Origin: Glycine soja
Taxonomy: Eukaryota > Streptophyta > Magnoliopsida > Fabales > Fabaceae
Reading direction: 5' to 3'
Assembly (NCBI RefSeq): GCF_004193775.1
Contig: NC_041019.1
Location: 33,046,827-33,110,826, forward strand
Length of the DNA stretch: 64,000 nt
The notes below the pieces were generated by a model. It saw only the letters and a list, made by a program, of their open reading frames with translations. It searched no databases and was not told where the DNA came from. A program made the position numbers and the translations under genes. This document shows positions 33,289 through 43,900 of the stretch, in pieces (position 1 is the first letter of the stretch; each line of letters starts with the position of its first letter).

Positions 33289-34273
33289 TGTTGGACAAGT
33301 GGCCTCAATAACTTAAGAAGGAGGGGTGAATTAAGTCTTACAAATTTCCTGCTAACAAATTTTAACCCCCTTTTAAATGATATATGATAGGCTCAGAATG
33401 CAGAAGAAGAAGAAGCAATCAATTTAATAATTTTCTTTTAAATGCGCAAGACAAAGTAAACTACAATAAACTAACTGAGATAAGGGAAGAGAGAATTGCA
33501 AACTCGTTTTATACTGGTTCGGCCACTTCCCGTGCCTACGTCTAGTCCTCAAGCAACCTACTTGTGATTTTTCACTACCTCTGTAAATCCTTTACAGACT
33601 TTGAACACACCTTGGGATCCCTCACCCTTGTGTTCAATATTCTCACAAGCCAAGAGACAACTAGTCTCTTGATTACAACTAAGTTTATGAGATGAACAGA
33701 AAGATTTCTCTCATTTGTAGTAGATGATACAAATTAAAGTTCCTAGAAGAATTCTCAATAGATTTGCAAGTGTTTGGCCAATAGTTGTTTAGAGAGCATT
33801 TGACAATTAAGTTCTCTTAGAATATCTCTCTCTTACTTTTCGAAGTCAAACACACATATATATAGGTCCATTGTGTCTTTTCAAAATTGTTTGAAGAGAT
33901 GTGTCTTTTCAAAAAGTTTTTTTGAAGTTTTCTCACTAGTAATCAATTACAGGATTTTGGTAATCGATTACACAATTATATTTTTGAGTAGTCTAACTTA
34001 TCAAAGGCTTTTTTTTAAAAAAAATCTCTTCATTGGTAATCGATTACAAGATTCTAGTAATCAATTACACGGATCAAAATTTAAACAGCTTTGTGCCGTT
34101 AGTCAAAAATATCTTCACAACTCTCTAGTAATCGATTACACAGTTTGGTAATCAATTACTGGTTCCAAAATATCTTTTTGAACTGATTTAGCCTTTGATA
34201 AAAGAGTGTTTGATACTAAAGATGTTAAGCCCAAACTAAAACAATCAAATTGAGATTCTTTAAACAAACTTGA

Positions 34274-34796
34274 TGATGTGAACCTGACTAGGAGTGGATC
34301 GCTTGATACAGGCTACGGAGAATTGGATGACGCCACTTCCAGTGAAGGAAGATAAGTCAAGGTAGACGCCACAAGGATTACCTTGATAAGTCTGAGATTG
34401 GTACAACTAGGAACCCAGAGAGAAGCTCTCACCAAATTTTATGAAAATGCCAAAAGTTCCTTTACTGAAAACAAAAACCAATAACCAATACTTATAGTGT
34501 ATCTGAACAAAAAGATAAAAATAGACATGGGCCTTCTAAACAGTTTGGGCCAAACTTACAATAAATAAAAATTATTAATAAAAATATAATATATTTGGTA
34601 TGGCCCTTCAAATTAATCTTGGGCTTTAGCAACGATTAATATGCTTAGTAGTGCCTCTACTTCTGGGCCTTCATCCTTCTCCACTTGGGCCTTATTAAGT
34701 ATGTCTGCTACCATTTGTTGGAGGGTATCCACTGACTGTTTGGTCTTACTCCTCATCATAGGTCCCTGTATTTGAGCAGTTTCAGGATTCTTATCA
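34274..34796 (-). repeat. CRM-like 3' LTR
   Basis: 523 bp. The last part of pol (to the stop at 34613-34615) lies inside it. On the minus strand it is preceded by the purine tract AAGAAGGAGGGAA (34797-34809). Confidence 0.85.
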
Positions 34797-37700
34797 TTCC
34801 CTCCTTCTTGGAAAGCATTTTCCCTCAAATGTTCAGAATCATCACCTGCAACAAATAGAGTCAAGTCAGCAACATTAAATGAAGAACTTACTCCATACTC
34901 ACCTGGAATATCAATCTTGTAAGCATTGTCATTGATCCTCTCTAGTACTTGGAAAGGTCCATCTGCTCTTGGTTGAAGTTTGGACTTTCTTTGTTTAGGG
35001 AACCTCTCCTTCCGCATGTGTACCCAAACCCAATCACCTGGTTCAAGTACCACTTCCTTCATATTCTTGTTGGCTTGCTTGGCATAGCTTTCATTCTTCT
35101 TTGCAATTTGAGTCTTCACCTGCTCATGCAATCTTTTCACATACTCAACTTTAGCCTGTGCATCCTTATGCTTAAAATTAGAGATGTTAGGCAATGGTAA
35201 CAAATCAAGAGGAGTCAAGGGATTTAAACCATACACTACTTCGAATGGAGAATGTTGTGTAGTGCTATGTACAACCCTATTGTATGCAAATTCAACATGA
35301 GGCATACATTGTTCCCAACTCTTTATATTCTTTTTAATTGCAACTCTAAGAAGAGAAGACAAAGTTCAGTTTACTACCTCCATTTGGCCATCGGTTTGAG
35401 GATGGCATGTGGTGGAAAAGAGTAGCTTTGTCCCAACCTTACCCCACAATGTTCTCCAAAAGTGACTAAGGAACTTGGTGTCTCGGTCTGAAACAATGCT
35501 TCTTGGTAGTTCGTGAAGACGCACCACTTCCTTGAAAAATAAATTAGCAACATGGCTTGCATCATCATTCTTCTTGCAGGGTATGAAATGTGCCACTTTT
35601 GAGAACCTGTCAACCACAACAAAATTAGAGTCCTTACCATTCCTTGTCCGAGGCAAACCTAAAACAAAATCCATAGATAAAGTCCGTGAGGCATGACCCT
35701 GGATTTTGAGTGCTTGCAAACAATGCATTGTTCACAAAATTTATGCACATCATGTTTCATATGCGGCCAATAGAAATGTTCCTGCAACATGTCTAAAGTC
35801 TTTTGAACCCCAATAATGTCCCATTAATCCCCTCGCATGGGATTCTTTCACAAGCAATCTCCTCATGGACCCTTTAGGCACACATAATCATTTTTCTTTG
35901 AACAAATAGTCATTATGCCGAAAGAACCCATTTTGAGCAGAATGCACACATGCAGAATATTGAGAACAAAAATTTGGATCATGGTCATACAATTCATTAA
36001 TGTGCTCAAACCCAATGAATTTAGTTTCAAGAGTAGAGCATAAGGCATACCTTTTTGAAAGTGCATCAGCAACAACATTGGACTTACCTTTCTTGTACTT
36101 AATGACATATTGGAATTGTTCAAGAAACTCCACCCACTTGGCATGTCTCTTGCTCAATTTTCCTTGACCCTTAAGATGCTTCAAGGATTCATGGTCACTA
36201 TGTATGACAAATTGTTTCGGTAAAAGGTAATGCTGCCAATTTTGTAATGCCCTTACCAACGCATACAACTCCTTGTCATATGTGGAATAATTAAGGACAG
36301 CCCCATTTAGTTTTTAACTAAAGTAGGCAATAGGATGTACCTCTTGCATTAAAACAGCCCCTATCCCAACCCCAGATGCATCACAGTCAATTTCAAAGGA
36401 TTTGTCAAAATTAGGTAATGCAAGAATTGGTGCATGAATCAATTTTTCCTTAAGTGTAGTGAATGCATGTTCTTGTTTTTCCCCCCATTTAAATGCTACA
36501 TTTTTCTTGGAAATCTCAATAAGAGGTTCTGCCACAGTACTAAAATCCCTAACAAATCTCCTATAGAAACTTGCCAAACCATGAAAGCTTCTTACCTCAC
36601 CAACAGTTTTTGGGGGTTGGCCATTCTCGAATGGCTTTCACCTTTTCTTGATCAAACTGTACTCCCTGTGAACTAACAACAAAACCAAGGAAAACTACAC
36701 GGTCCATACAAAACACATATTTATCCATGTTAGCATACAAGCTCTCACGCCTAAGGGCCTCTAAAACTTGTCTCAGATGCACAAGATGTTCATCATGGAA
36801 TTTGTTGTAAATCAAGATATCATCAAAATAAACCACAACAAATTTTCCTAGAAATTCCCTTAACACATGGTTCATTAATCTCATGAAAGTGCTAGGGGCA
36901 TTGGTCAGCCCAAAGGGCATAACCAGCCATTCATACAATCCATACTTAGTTTTGAAAGTTGTTTTCCATTCATCCCCCTCTCTAATCCTAATTTGATGGT
37001 ACCCACTTTTCAAGTCAATTTTAGAGAAAACACAAGCTCCATGCAATTCATCCAACATATCGTCTAGCCTAGGAATAGGATGTCTATACTTTACCGTGAT
37101 GTTGTTGATGGCCCTGCAGTCTGTGCACATCCTCCAAGTTCCATCTTTCTTTGGCACTAGAATAACTGGGACGACACACAGACTCAAGCTTTCTTGCACC
37201 CACCACATCTTCATGAGGTCTTGCACTTGCTTCTTAATCTCCTCGGTCTCTTGGGGATTGCTTTTGTAAGTTGGCCTATTAGGCAATGAAGCTCCTGGAA
37301 GGAGGTCAATTTGATGTTCTATGCCTCTTGAGGGTGGCAATCCATGAGGAATCTCCTTGGGAAAGACATCCTTATATTCCTGCAATAAGAGTTCAACACT
37401 AGGAGAAATAGAAATAGTTAACTCATTAGAATTATCAGTATAAATTTTACTGTCTTTGCAATATAGTAAATAGAGTGGCTCACAAGCAAGTAACACTTTC
37501 CTTACTTCACTCGCCTTTGCTAAACAATTAAATTTTCTCTCATGTGTATCACTCTTCTTTTTCCTATTCCTCTTTGGTGTTTCACTCTTTTCTGTCTCTT
37601 GTTCTCTTTTTTCTCTCATTCTGATTTGGTCATTACACATTTCTCTAAGGGATAGAGGTTTAAGAATAATTTTCTGGTCATGGTGCTGGAAAGAAATCTT

Positions 37701-38096
37701 ATTGGTGAAGCCATCATGCATTGCTATGGCGTCATACTGCCATGGTCTTCCCAATAGTATATGAGTTGCCTCCATTGGAACCACATCACACAACACCCTA
37801 TCATTGTATCTTCCAATGGTGAGACACACCTCAACCTGCTGAGTCACCTTTACCTCTTCATCTTCACTAAGCCACTGAAGTCTGTATGGCCTAGGATGGG
37901 GCTGGGTATCCAAATTCAGTTTGGACACTAACCGAGAACTTGCAACATTGGTATAGCCTCCTCCATCAACAATTAAAGAGCAAAGCTTACCATTAATTGT
38001 ACATCTGGTGTGGAAAATATTTTCTCTTTGGGTGACATTTAGTGGCTGCATCTGACTTCCTAAGAGCCTTTTTACCATTAGCATATCACCTTGCAT
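34613..38096 (-). pseudogene. pol: CRM-like Pol (protease, RT, RNase H, integrase), broken
   Basis: Minus-strand open blocks: 38096-36597 (protease and RT), 36577-36314 and 36268-35888 (RT end, RNase H), 35728-35366 and 35362-34613 (integrase, C-terminal extension). A frameshift near 36590 and stops near 36315, 35880-35735 and 35364 break it. Protease shows DGG (LIVDGGGYTN). RT shows FSKIDLKSGYHQIRI, MPFGLTNAPSTF and YFDD. RNase H has [16 protein letters not shown]. Integrase has MDF, SDRD and an E after HPQTDGQM. After integrase come GDWVWVHMRKERFP and SKLQPRADGPF, then a tail to 34613 lying within the LTR. Integrase follows RNase H, which is gypsy order. No chromodomain was recognised by eye. 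Confidence 0.85.
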
Positions 38097-38149
38097 AGCT
38101 TCCTCCTCAATCTCTTATTCCACCTCTTCTTCTTCACTGAATTTAGATT

Positions 38150-39107
38150 CACTGGTGATTTCTCCATTTGACTTCATGATCATGGTCCTCTTGGTTGGAC
38201 ACTTAGAAGCAATATGTCATCTACCTAAGCATTTGAATCATTTTATGTTTCTGGTCCCAAAGTTGGATGATGAAGCAGAATTATGCTTGGTTTCAGCACT
38301 TGATACTTCTGAGTTTCCATGTGCACTGGATGTATTGCCACCCTCCTTCTTGGATCTGTTGGTCCAGTTCTGGTTGAAATTGTTGGATGAGTTCCTTCTC
38401 GCTACAATTTTCATCTTCAGTTGTTGTTCAACCTGGATTGCTTTATGCAACAAGTCATCCAATTCCACATACTCCTGTAATTCAACAACATCTCTAATGT
38501 TAGGATTTAGGCCACTCAGAAAACGAGCCATTGTGTCCTCAGTTTCCTCTTCAATGTTGGCCCTCACTAGTGCCATCTCCATCTCCTTGTAGTACTCCTC
38601 CACAGTCAAACTTCCCTGGGACAGCCTCTGGAGTTTCTATCACATGCTTCTGCTGTAACTAGTTGGGACATACCTCTTTTGCATTACCCTTCTCATCTCT
38701 CTCCATGTATCTATCTCCCGCCCCTCCTCTCTCATCATCTCTCTTTGATTTTTATTCCACCAAACAAGGGCATAGTCTGAGAATTCAGCTGCTGCTAACT
38801 TCACCTTTTGCTCTTCCGTATAATCATTGCAAGAGAATACATGCTCAATTTTCATCTCCCAGTCAAGGTAGGCATATGGGTCACTCCTACCCTTGCAAGG
38901 AGGTAGATTGAGTTTTACTCCCTCAATTCTGTTCTGCCCCTCCATTCTGTGTTGCCTGGGTCCAACATTTCCCACTCTGTTACCACCATAATGTCTTCTA
39001 GTATTCTGATTCAATTGGTTCCCCAAATCTTCCATTCGTCCATAGAGCTCTTCATTGTTACGGTTCAGCAAACGTCGCATCTGTGTAGTCATTGCGTCCA
39101 ATAACAA
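38150..39107 (-). pseudogene. gag: CRM-like Gag, broken
   Basis: Minus-strand blocks 39107-38640 and 38609-38238. The first reads KGRSDPYAYLDWEMKIEHVF and FSDYALVWWNKNQRE, a Retrotrans_gag core; the second continues TVEEYYKEMEMALVRANIEE. A zinc knuckle (FKCLGR, HIASKCP) lies at about 38235-38185 and carries in-frame TGA codons, consistent with G-to-A change at methylated sites (inference). Stops near 38639 and 38230 prevent expression. Confidence 0.8.
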
Positions 39108-39159
39108 ATGTTGAGATCCATCCAGTTGATGATAATCACCACCACCATCACCATCTCTT

Positions 39160-40350
39160 CCATAATAAATAGAGAAGAAAATCTTCTGCAGTAATTTAAA
39201 AAAAAAAAAAATTCAGGACCTCACCACACTCTACTCACGTGTTTCTCTCTTTGATGGTAGTTCACTCGTGTTTGATGCTCTCAATATAGGCTTTTGTGTG
39301 ATGTTTTCACTCTTGCCTTTTACCACTCACTCCTTCTTAAGTTCCTGGATGAATCAAATTAGACACACAAGATAATATAACAGGAAAGACAACATAATTA
39401 TCACAGACTAAGTAAAATATTTGATTTGGATAATAGATTAGACTTGATTTGAATTGGATAACAAACTAGATTTGATTTGGACAATATATTAGATTTGATT
39501 GGATAATAGATTAGATTTGATTTGGACAACAAATTAGATTTGATTGGATAACAGATTAGATTAGATTTGGATAACAAATTAGATTTGATATGATTTGAGT
39601 AACAGATCTGATTTGGATAACAAATAGAATAAACAAGGAACAAAGAAGCTACTTAATCAAAGAAAAGAAGAGAACAAATTTAATGAAGATGACAAGTAAA
39701 CTTAAAATGGTCATAACTTTTGCTACGGTTGTCCATTTGAGACCCACTATATATCAAAACGCTTAGAATTCAAAGGAGAATCCAAATAAAGGGATTTGGT
39801 ACAGGATTTTCTACCAAAAAAAAACAGCCTCTAACTGCCTCAATTTCGTGTTCAAACATAAAACACTCACTTTCTTTCTTTCTCTCTCTTTTTTTTTAAA
39901 ATTTCTGCAACTTTTTTATTTATTTTTTATAATGCTTTTTTTCAAATTTCTCTAGGATAATTTAGGCAATTTATTCAATAGGAAAATAGGCACATAGATT
40001 CAAGAGTCCACTCAACCCCTAAATTCTTCTAGTAAGCCAAATTGCCCCCAAACAGAATTTGTAATAGAATCTAAAACAAAGTTCAAACAGATTTTTTTTT
40101 GACACAAAGTCTGAAAGACACAAGAAACAAGAACAAGAGCGTGACAAGAACAAGAACAAGAACGTAAATAACAGAACAAGAACAAAAAGCAAAACACAAC
40201 AAGACGCAAACAAGAATGAAACAAGATGTAAATAAGAACAAAACAAGACGCCAACAAGAACGCAAATAATAAAACAAGGACAAAAAACGAACCTCGACAA
40301 ATTACAAAGAAAAAGAATAGGAAAGGATAGAACATGTATCAAGAGCCAAA
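39160..40350 (-). other. CRM-like leader with low-complexity repeats
   Basis: No gene. 39420-39630 holds eight or so copies of an approximately 25-bp unit with GATTAGATTTGATTTGGA; 40110-40280 is rich in AACAAGAACAAG. ORFs over both are low-complexity artefacts. Lies between gag and the primer binding site, so it is the element's leader. Confidence 0.6.
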
Positions 40351-40362
40351 GCTCTGATACCA
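40351..40362 (-). promoter_or_regulatory. Primer binding site of CRM-like element
   Basis: Plus-strand GCTCTGATACCA is the reverse complement of TGGTATCAGAGC, the initiator Met tRNA-type site, two bases from the LTR. Confidence 0.85.
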
Positions 40363-40364
40363 GA

Positions 40365-40879
40365 TGATGTGAACCTGATTAGGAGCGGATCACTTGATAC
40401 AGGCTACGGAGAATTGGGTGACGCCACTTCCAGTGAAGGAAGATAAGTCAGGGTAGACGCCACAAGGATTACCTTGATAAGTTTTTGATTGGTTCAACTA
40501 GGAACCCAGAGAGAAGCTCTCACCAAATTTTATGAAAATGCCAAAAGTTCCTTTATTGAAAACAAAAATCAATACTTATAGTGTATCTGAACAAAAAGAT
40601 AAAAATAGACATGGGCCTTCTAAACAGTTTGGACCAAAATTACTATAAATAAAAATTATTAATAAAAATAGAACATATTTGGTATGGGCCTTTAAATTAA
40701 CTTGGGCTTCAGCAACAATTAATATGCTTAGTAGTGCCTCTACTTCTGGACCTTCATCCTTCTCCACTTGGGCCTTATTAAGTATGCCTGCTACCATTTG
40801 TTGGAGGCTATCCACTGACTGTTTGGTCTTACTCCTCGTCATAGGTCCCTGTATTTGAGCAGTTTCAGGATTCTTATCA
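40365..40879 (-). repeat. CRM-like 5' LTR
   Basis: 515 bp, matching 34274-34796 with many substitutions (for example 'gactaggagtggatcg' versus 'gattaggagcggatca'). Carries the same pol C-terminal coding words (KAQVEKDEGPEVEALLSILIVA) as the 3' LTR, as expected when pol runs into the LTR. Confidence 0.85.
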
Positions 40880-41034
40880 CTTACTAAGTTCTTATCTTAG
40901 ATTTACTTGATCTTGTTTGCTTGACCTTGAATTAATCTTGAAGCAATCTCTACTTGCTTAGCCTTGAATGTTTCTTGAAGCAATCTTGTTTGGTTATACT
41001 TTGGTATCATCAAAAACCTGTATTCATACATTCA

Positions 41035-41290
41035 CATTCTCCCCCTTTTTGATGATGACAATCATTATCAAGCTAATTCTTTTTGGCATCATAAAAACCT
41101 GCATGATTCATATTATCCCCCTTTTTGATGATGACAACCATCTTTAGGTAATACTTTGGCATCATCAAAACTTGCATGATATATATTCACAAAAACATAA
41201 CAAATTTGATTCAAAACAAGGCCTAAAGTATGTTAAAGTATCACATAGACATCTCAAATTGCATATGAAAATATAGTAAATTTAACGTTT
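41035..41290 (-). repeat. Copia PPT and LTR-start junction, repeated
   Basis: The plus strand has TCTCCCCCTTTTTGATGATGACAA at 41038 (shown in part) and ATCCCCCTTTTTGATGATGAC again near 41120, each preceded by GGCATCAT-AAAACCTGCAT-like LTR-start sequence; a third partial unit follows near 41157. The unit of about 84 bp joins LTR start and polypurine tract and is present about 2.3 times. No gene. Confidence 0.6.
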
Positions 41291-42814
41291 ATCAACAGCA
41301 TCTTCAGAAGTTTGTTAAAGAAAAAGACCACTTATGTGAAAAGAGCTGAGAATGCAATAAGATTTGAGAAACCACTGAGGCATAACGTGACGAGAACACT
41401 GTCTAAAACTCAGCTGCAAGGAATGATTAACACAATAGCTGGAGGATTTGCAAGAGATAGAAGTTCAAACTCGGGGTGTAAATGGTATGTGCGCAACCTC
41501 AAAATGATCAATTCAATGGAAGTGGAGAAGAACCCACCAGAAGCATGCCACCCATCATTTTCATAGATGGAGACTTTGGGAACATTGATCGTTGTCATAA
41601 TGATCCGATGGTTGTCAAAATCGAGGTAACAAACTTCCTAGTATGTAAAGTTCAACTCAACAATGGTACTTCATTGATGTTCTATACTAGTCAGTCTTCT
41701 AGCAGTTAAGCATACCAGAGAGCTAGATAAAGCCATATCTGAAACAACTCATAGGTTTTGTAGGAGAGACAATTGATATGATAAGGTACATCCACCTGCT
41801 AACCACTTTTGGGGATGAGAAAGGATCAAAGTCCATAATGATCAAATACCTCCTAGTTAGTGCATGCATGTCATACAACATACTCATAGAGTATCCTTCG
41901 CTCAATGAGCTAGGCACCATTATCTCAACACCTTATCTAACTATGAAATTTCCAAGTGAAACAAAAAAATCAATGCCATCCGAGTCAACCAAATGACAAC
42001 AAGAGAATGATATGTCGTAAGCCTCAAAATCGAAAAAGGGAAGAAGGAAACTGAACCCAAGGCACAATTGGTGGCATGTAACTCCGTCAACAACAATCTA
42101 ATGGATGCTGAACTAGAGATAGAACAAAGGGAAAAGCCGATAAACGAGGTCAAACCTTTTCAACTTGGTAGAGAACCATCTCAGTACACCAAACTTGGAT
42201 ATCGGATGGCTACAAAAGTGGAAAAATCTACAACCTAAGTGTTAGAAGCAAATGCAAATTTGTTTGCATGGTGTGCATTAGACATGCTCGAAATCGACCT
42301 TGAATTCAACTACCATAAGCTAGCTATCTGTCCTAAAGCTAGACCTGTTGCACAAAGGAAAAGGAAACTTGGCCTAGAAAGGGGAAAGGTCGTGGATGAA
42401 GAAGTTGTTAAATACAAGGTTCATCAGAGAAGTGCAATGCACCATGTGGTTAGTCAATGTGATGATCGTAAAGAAGTTCAACAAGAAGTGGAGGATGTGC
42501 ATTGACTACACAGATCTAAATAAAGCATGCCCTAAGGATTCGTATCTGCTCTTGAGCATTAAACGTTTGGTCAATAGAGTACTTTGATTCCCCATTCTTT
42601 GTTCTTTTGGATGCATATTCTGGATACAACCAGATCCTGATGTTCAAGCAAGATGAGGAAAAAAATGTGTTCATGGCTGACAAGAATAACTATTGCTATT
42701 TAGTTATGTCATTCAAACTCAAGAACATTGGAGCACTTATCAAAGGAAGATGGACAAAATATTCACCAATCAACTAGGAAGGAACTTGGAAGTCTATGTT
42801 GATGACATAGTGGT
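41291..42814 (+). pseudogene. Tat-lineage protease and reverse transcriptase remnant
   Basis: Decayed coding sequence in several frames. Protease part: INTIAGGFARD (41428), PPIIFIDGDF, then VQLNNGTS (41654), where the D of the expected D-x-G site appears as N; later MIKYLLVSACMSYNILIEYPSLNELGT. RT part: LFAWCALDMLEID (42260), KLAICPKARPVAQRKRKLG, WRMCIDYTDLNKACPKD (42490-42540), FGLK-like region and VYVDDIVV (42790-42814). Cut at 42814 by an Athila-type LTR. The matching integrase is at 55396-57133, so the two were probably one Tat pol with RNase H lost. Confidence 0.75.
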
Positions 42815-43900
42815 TGTTAGTCACCTTATACGACTAACTTTTATAGAGAAATCATTTTTCAAAACTTGTATAGTCCCCCAATTTATGGTTATTTTGAAGT
42901 GATTATTGTAAATAAATTTTGTTTTATGGATAAAGTTGTCTCTAGAATATGTCCATTGGATTTAATGATGAAATATGTGCAATTTCAAGTGAAAAAGAGG
43001 CTAAGTCATGAAGTGCCAAAAGTGACAATTGAGTTTAGCTCATCAGTGGGCTAAGCGTGCATCCCCTGCTAAGCGCAGCTTCAGTGTGCTTAGCGCGATA
43101 GAAGAATTTGGCAAGGCCTCAATATCAAGGCCACACACTAAACGCGAGATCAGTGCGCTAAGCGCAACAGTTGCCTTCAGCCAGGCTCAGTGCATGACTG
43201 GCGCTAAGCCTGAACCCACTTACTCGTGCTAAGTGCGAGGGTGGCACTAAGCACAACATCGCGAATGCAGAGCCTATTTAAAGCCTGTTTTGTGCAGAAT
43301 TAGGGTAAGCAGATGATTGGCACAGATTCCAGAGCACACCATAGTGCCTATTTCGGGAATAGAGCTCTGGAGGTAGCAAGAGGAGCAGCTTTTTCAAAGA
43401 TACCTAGGTTTTGTAAGCTTATTATTATTGTTAGGGTTTCTTATGTAATGGTTAGCTAAACACCCTAGTTGGGGATTTCTAATGAACAAATGATGTAAAT
43501 ACTTAATATCTAATTGATTATGTTTTTTGTGTTCAATGCTTCCTTCAATGCTTAATGTTTGTATGCTTTTGATCTGATTATCAATTTATGTGCATAGTTA
43601 GGTGACTTTAGCATTGGGAAATGTACTGTTGCCTTCGAACTTGATTGAAGTAGGATCGAAACTTAGTCTTACAAGAGGGATCTGCGGATTAAGTTTTGGT
43701 TTTAATTATGTTGTTACAATAATGTTGTTTAGTCTAAGCCTAGTCTTACAAGAGGGATCTGCGGATGAAGCTTGGGCTAAATTAGGCTAAACTTTCATAA
43801 GCTACTTGAGCTGAGTCTAGTTTTACAAGAGGGATCTGTGGACGAAACTCAGTTTAAGTTAGTCAAAACCTAAGAGGGTCGTCTAAATTGGGCCTAGTCT
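42815..43900 (+). mobile_element. Athila-type LTR, forward, truncated
   Basis: Starts TGTTAGTC-accttata-CGACTAAC, the same start hairpin as the minus copy ending at 24401. GCTAAGCGC-type words are dense at 43040-43260 (43050, 43070, 43090, 43153, 43227). A TATA-like TATTTAAA lies at 43274. From 43660 a repeated unit TCTTACAAGAGGGATCTGCGGA occurs three times (43664, 43741, 43823). Cut at 43900 by a Copia LTR. Inserted in the Tat RT just after its YVDD. Confidence 0.6.

Larger units (their letters stand above)
34274..40879 (-). mobile_element. CRM-clade-like Ty3-gypsy chromovirus, nearly complete
   Basis: LTRs at 34274-34796 and 40365-40879 (both TGATGTGAACC...ATTCTTATCA on the plus strand), a primer binding site next to the right LTR, a purine tract next to the left LTR, and gag and pol between, all minus-strand. 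Flanks CTTGA (34269-34273) and CTTAC (40880-40884) match at only three of five bases, so the target duplication has decayed or was imperfect. LTRs differ by several percent, so it is much older than SIRE1. Pol reads on into the 3' LTR, a property of CRM elements, and the region around the purine tract encodes ENAFQEGGND. CRM elements favour centromeres (family knowledge). CRM placement is by motif memory only. Confidence 0.8.
33289..41034 (-). mobile_element. Copia 3' LTR, reverse, split by CRM-like insertion
   Basis: Left part 33289-34273 begins TGTTGGACAAGTGGCC, the same LTR 3' end as at 12643 and 58028. Right part 40880-41034 ends ACATTCA before a reverse polypurine tract. Without the insert the LTR is about 1.14 kb. 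Contains GTAATCGATTAC at 33960, 34036 and 34128. Only a few hundred bases of internal sequence follow (to about 41290), so the rest of this Copia element is lost. Confidence 0.75.

Noticed and set aside
39401..39643. Minus-strand ORF with repeated KSNLLS peptides
   Set aside because: Translation of a ~25-bp tandem repeat; no other support.
40012..40342. Minus-strand Leu/Phe/Cys-rich ORFs
   Set aside because: Derived from an AACAAGAACAAG low-complexity run in the CRM-like leader.
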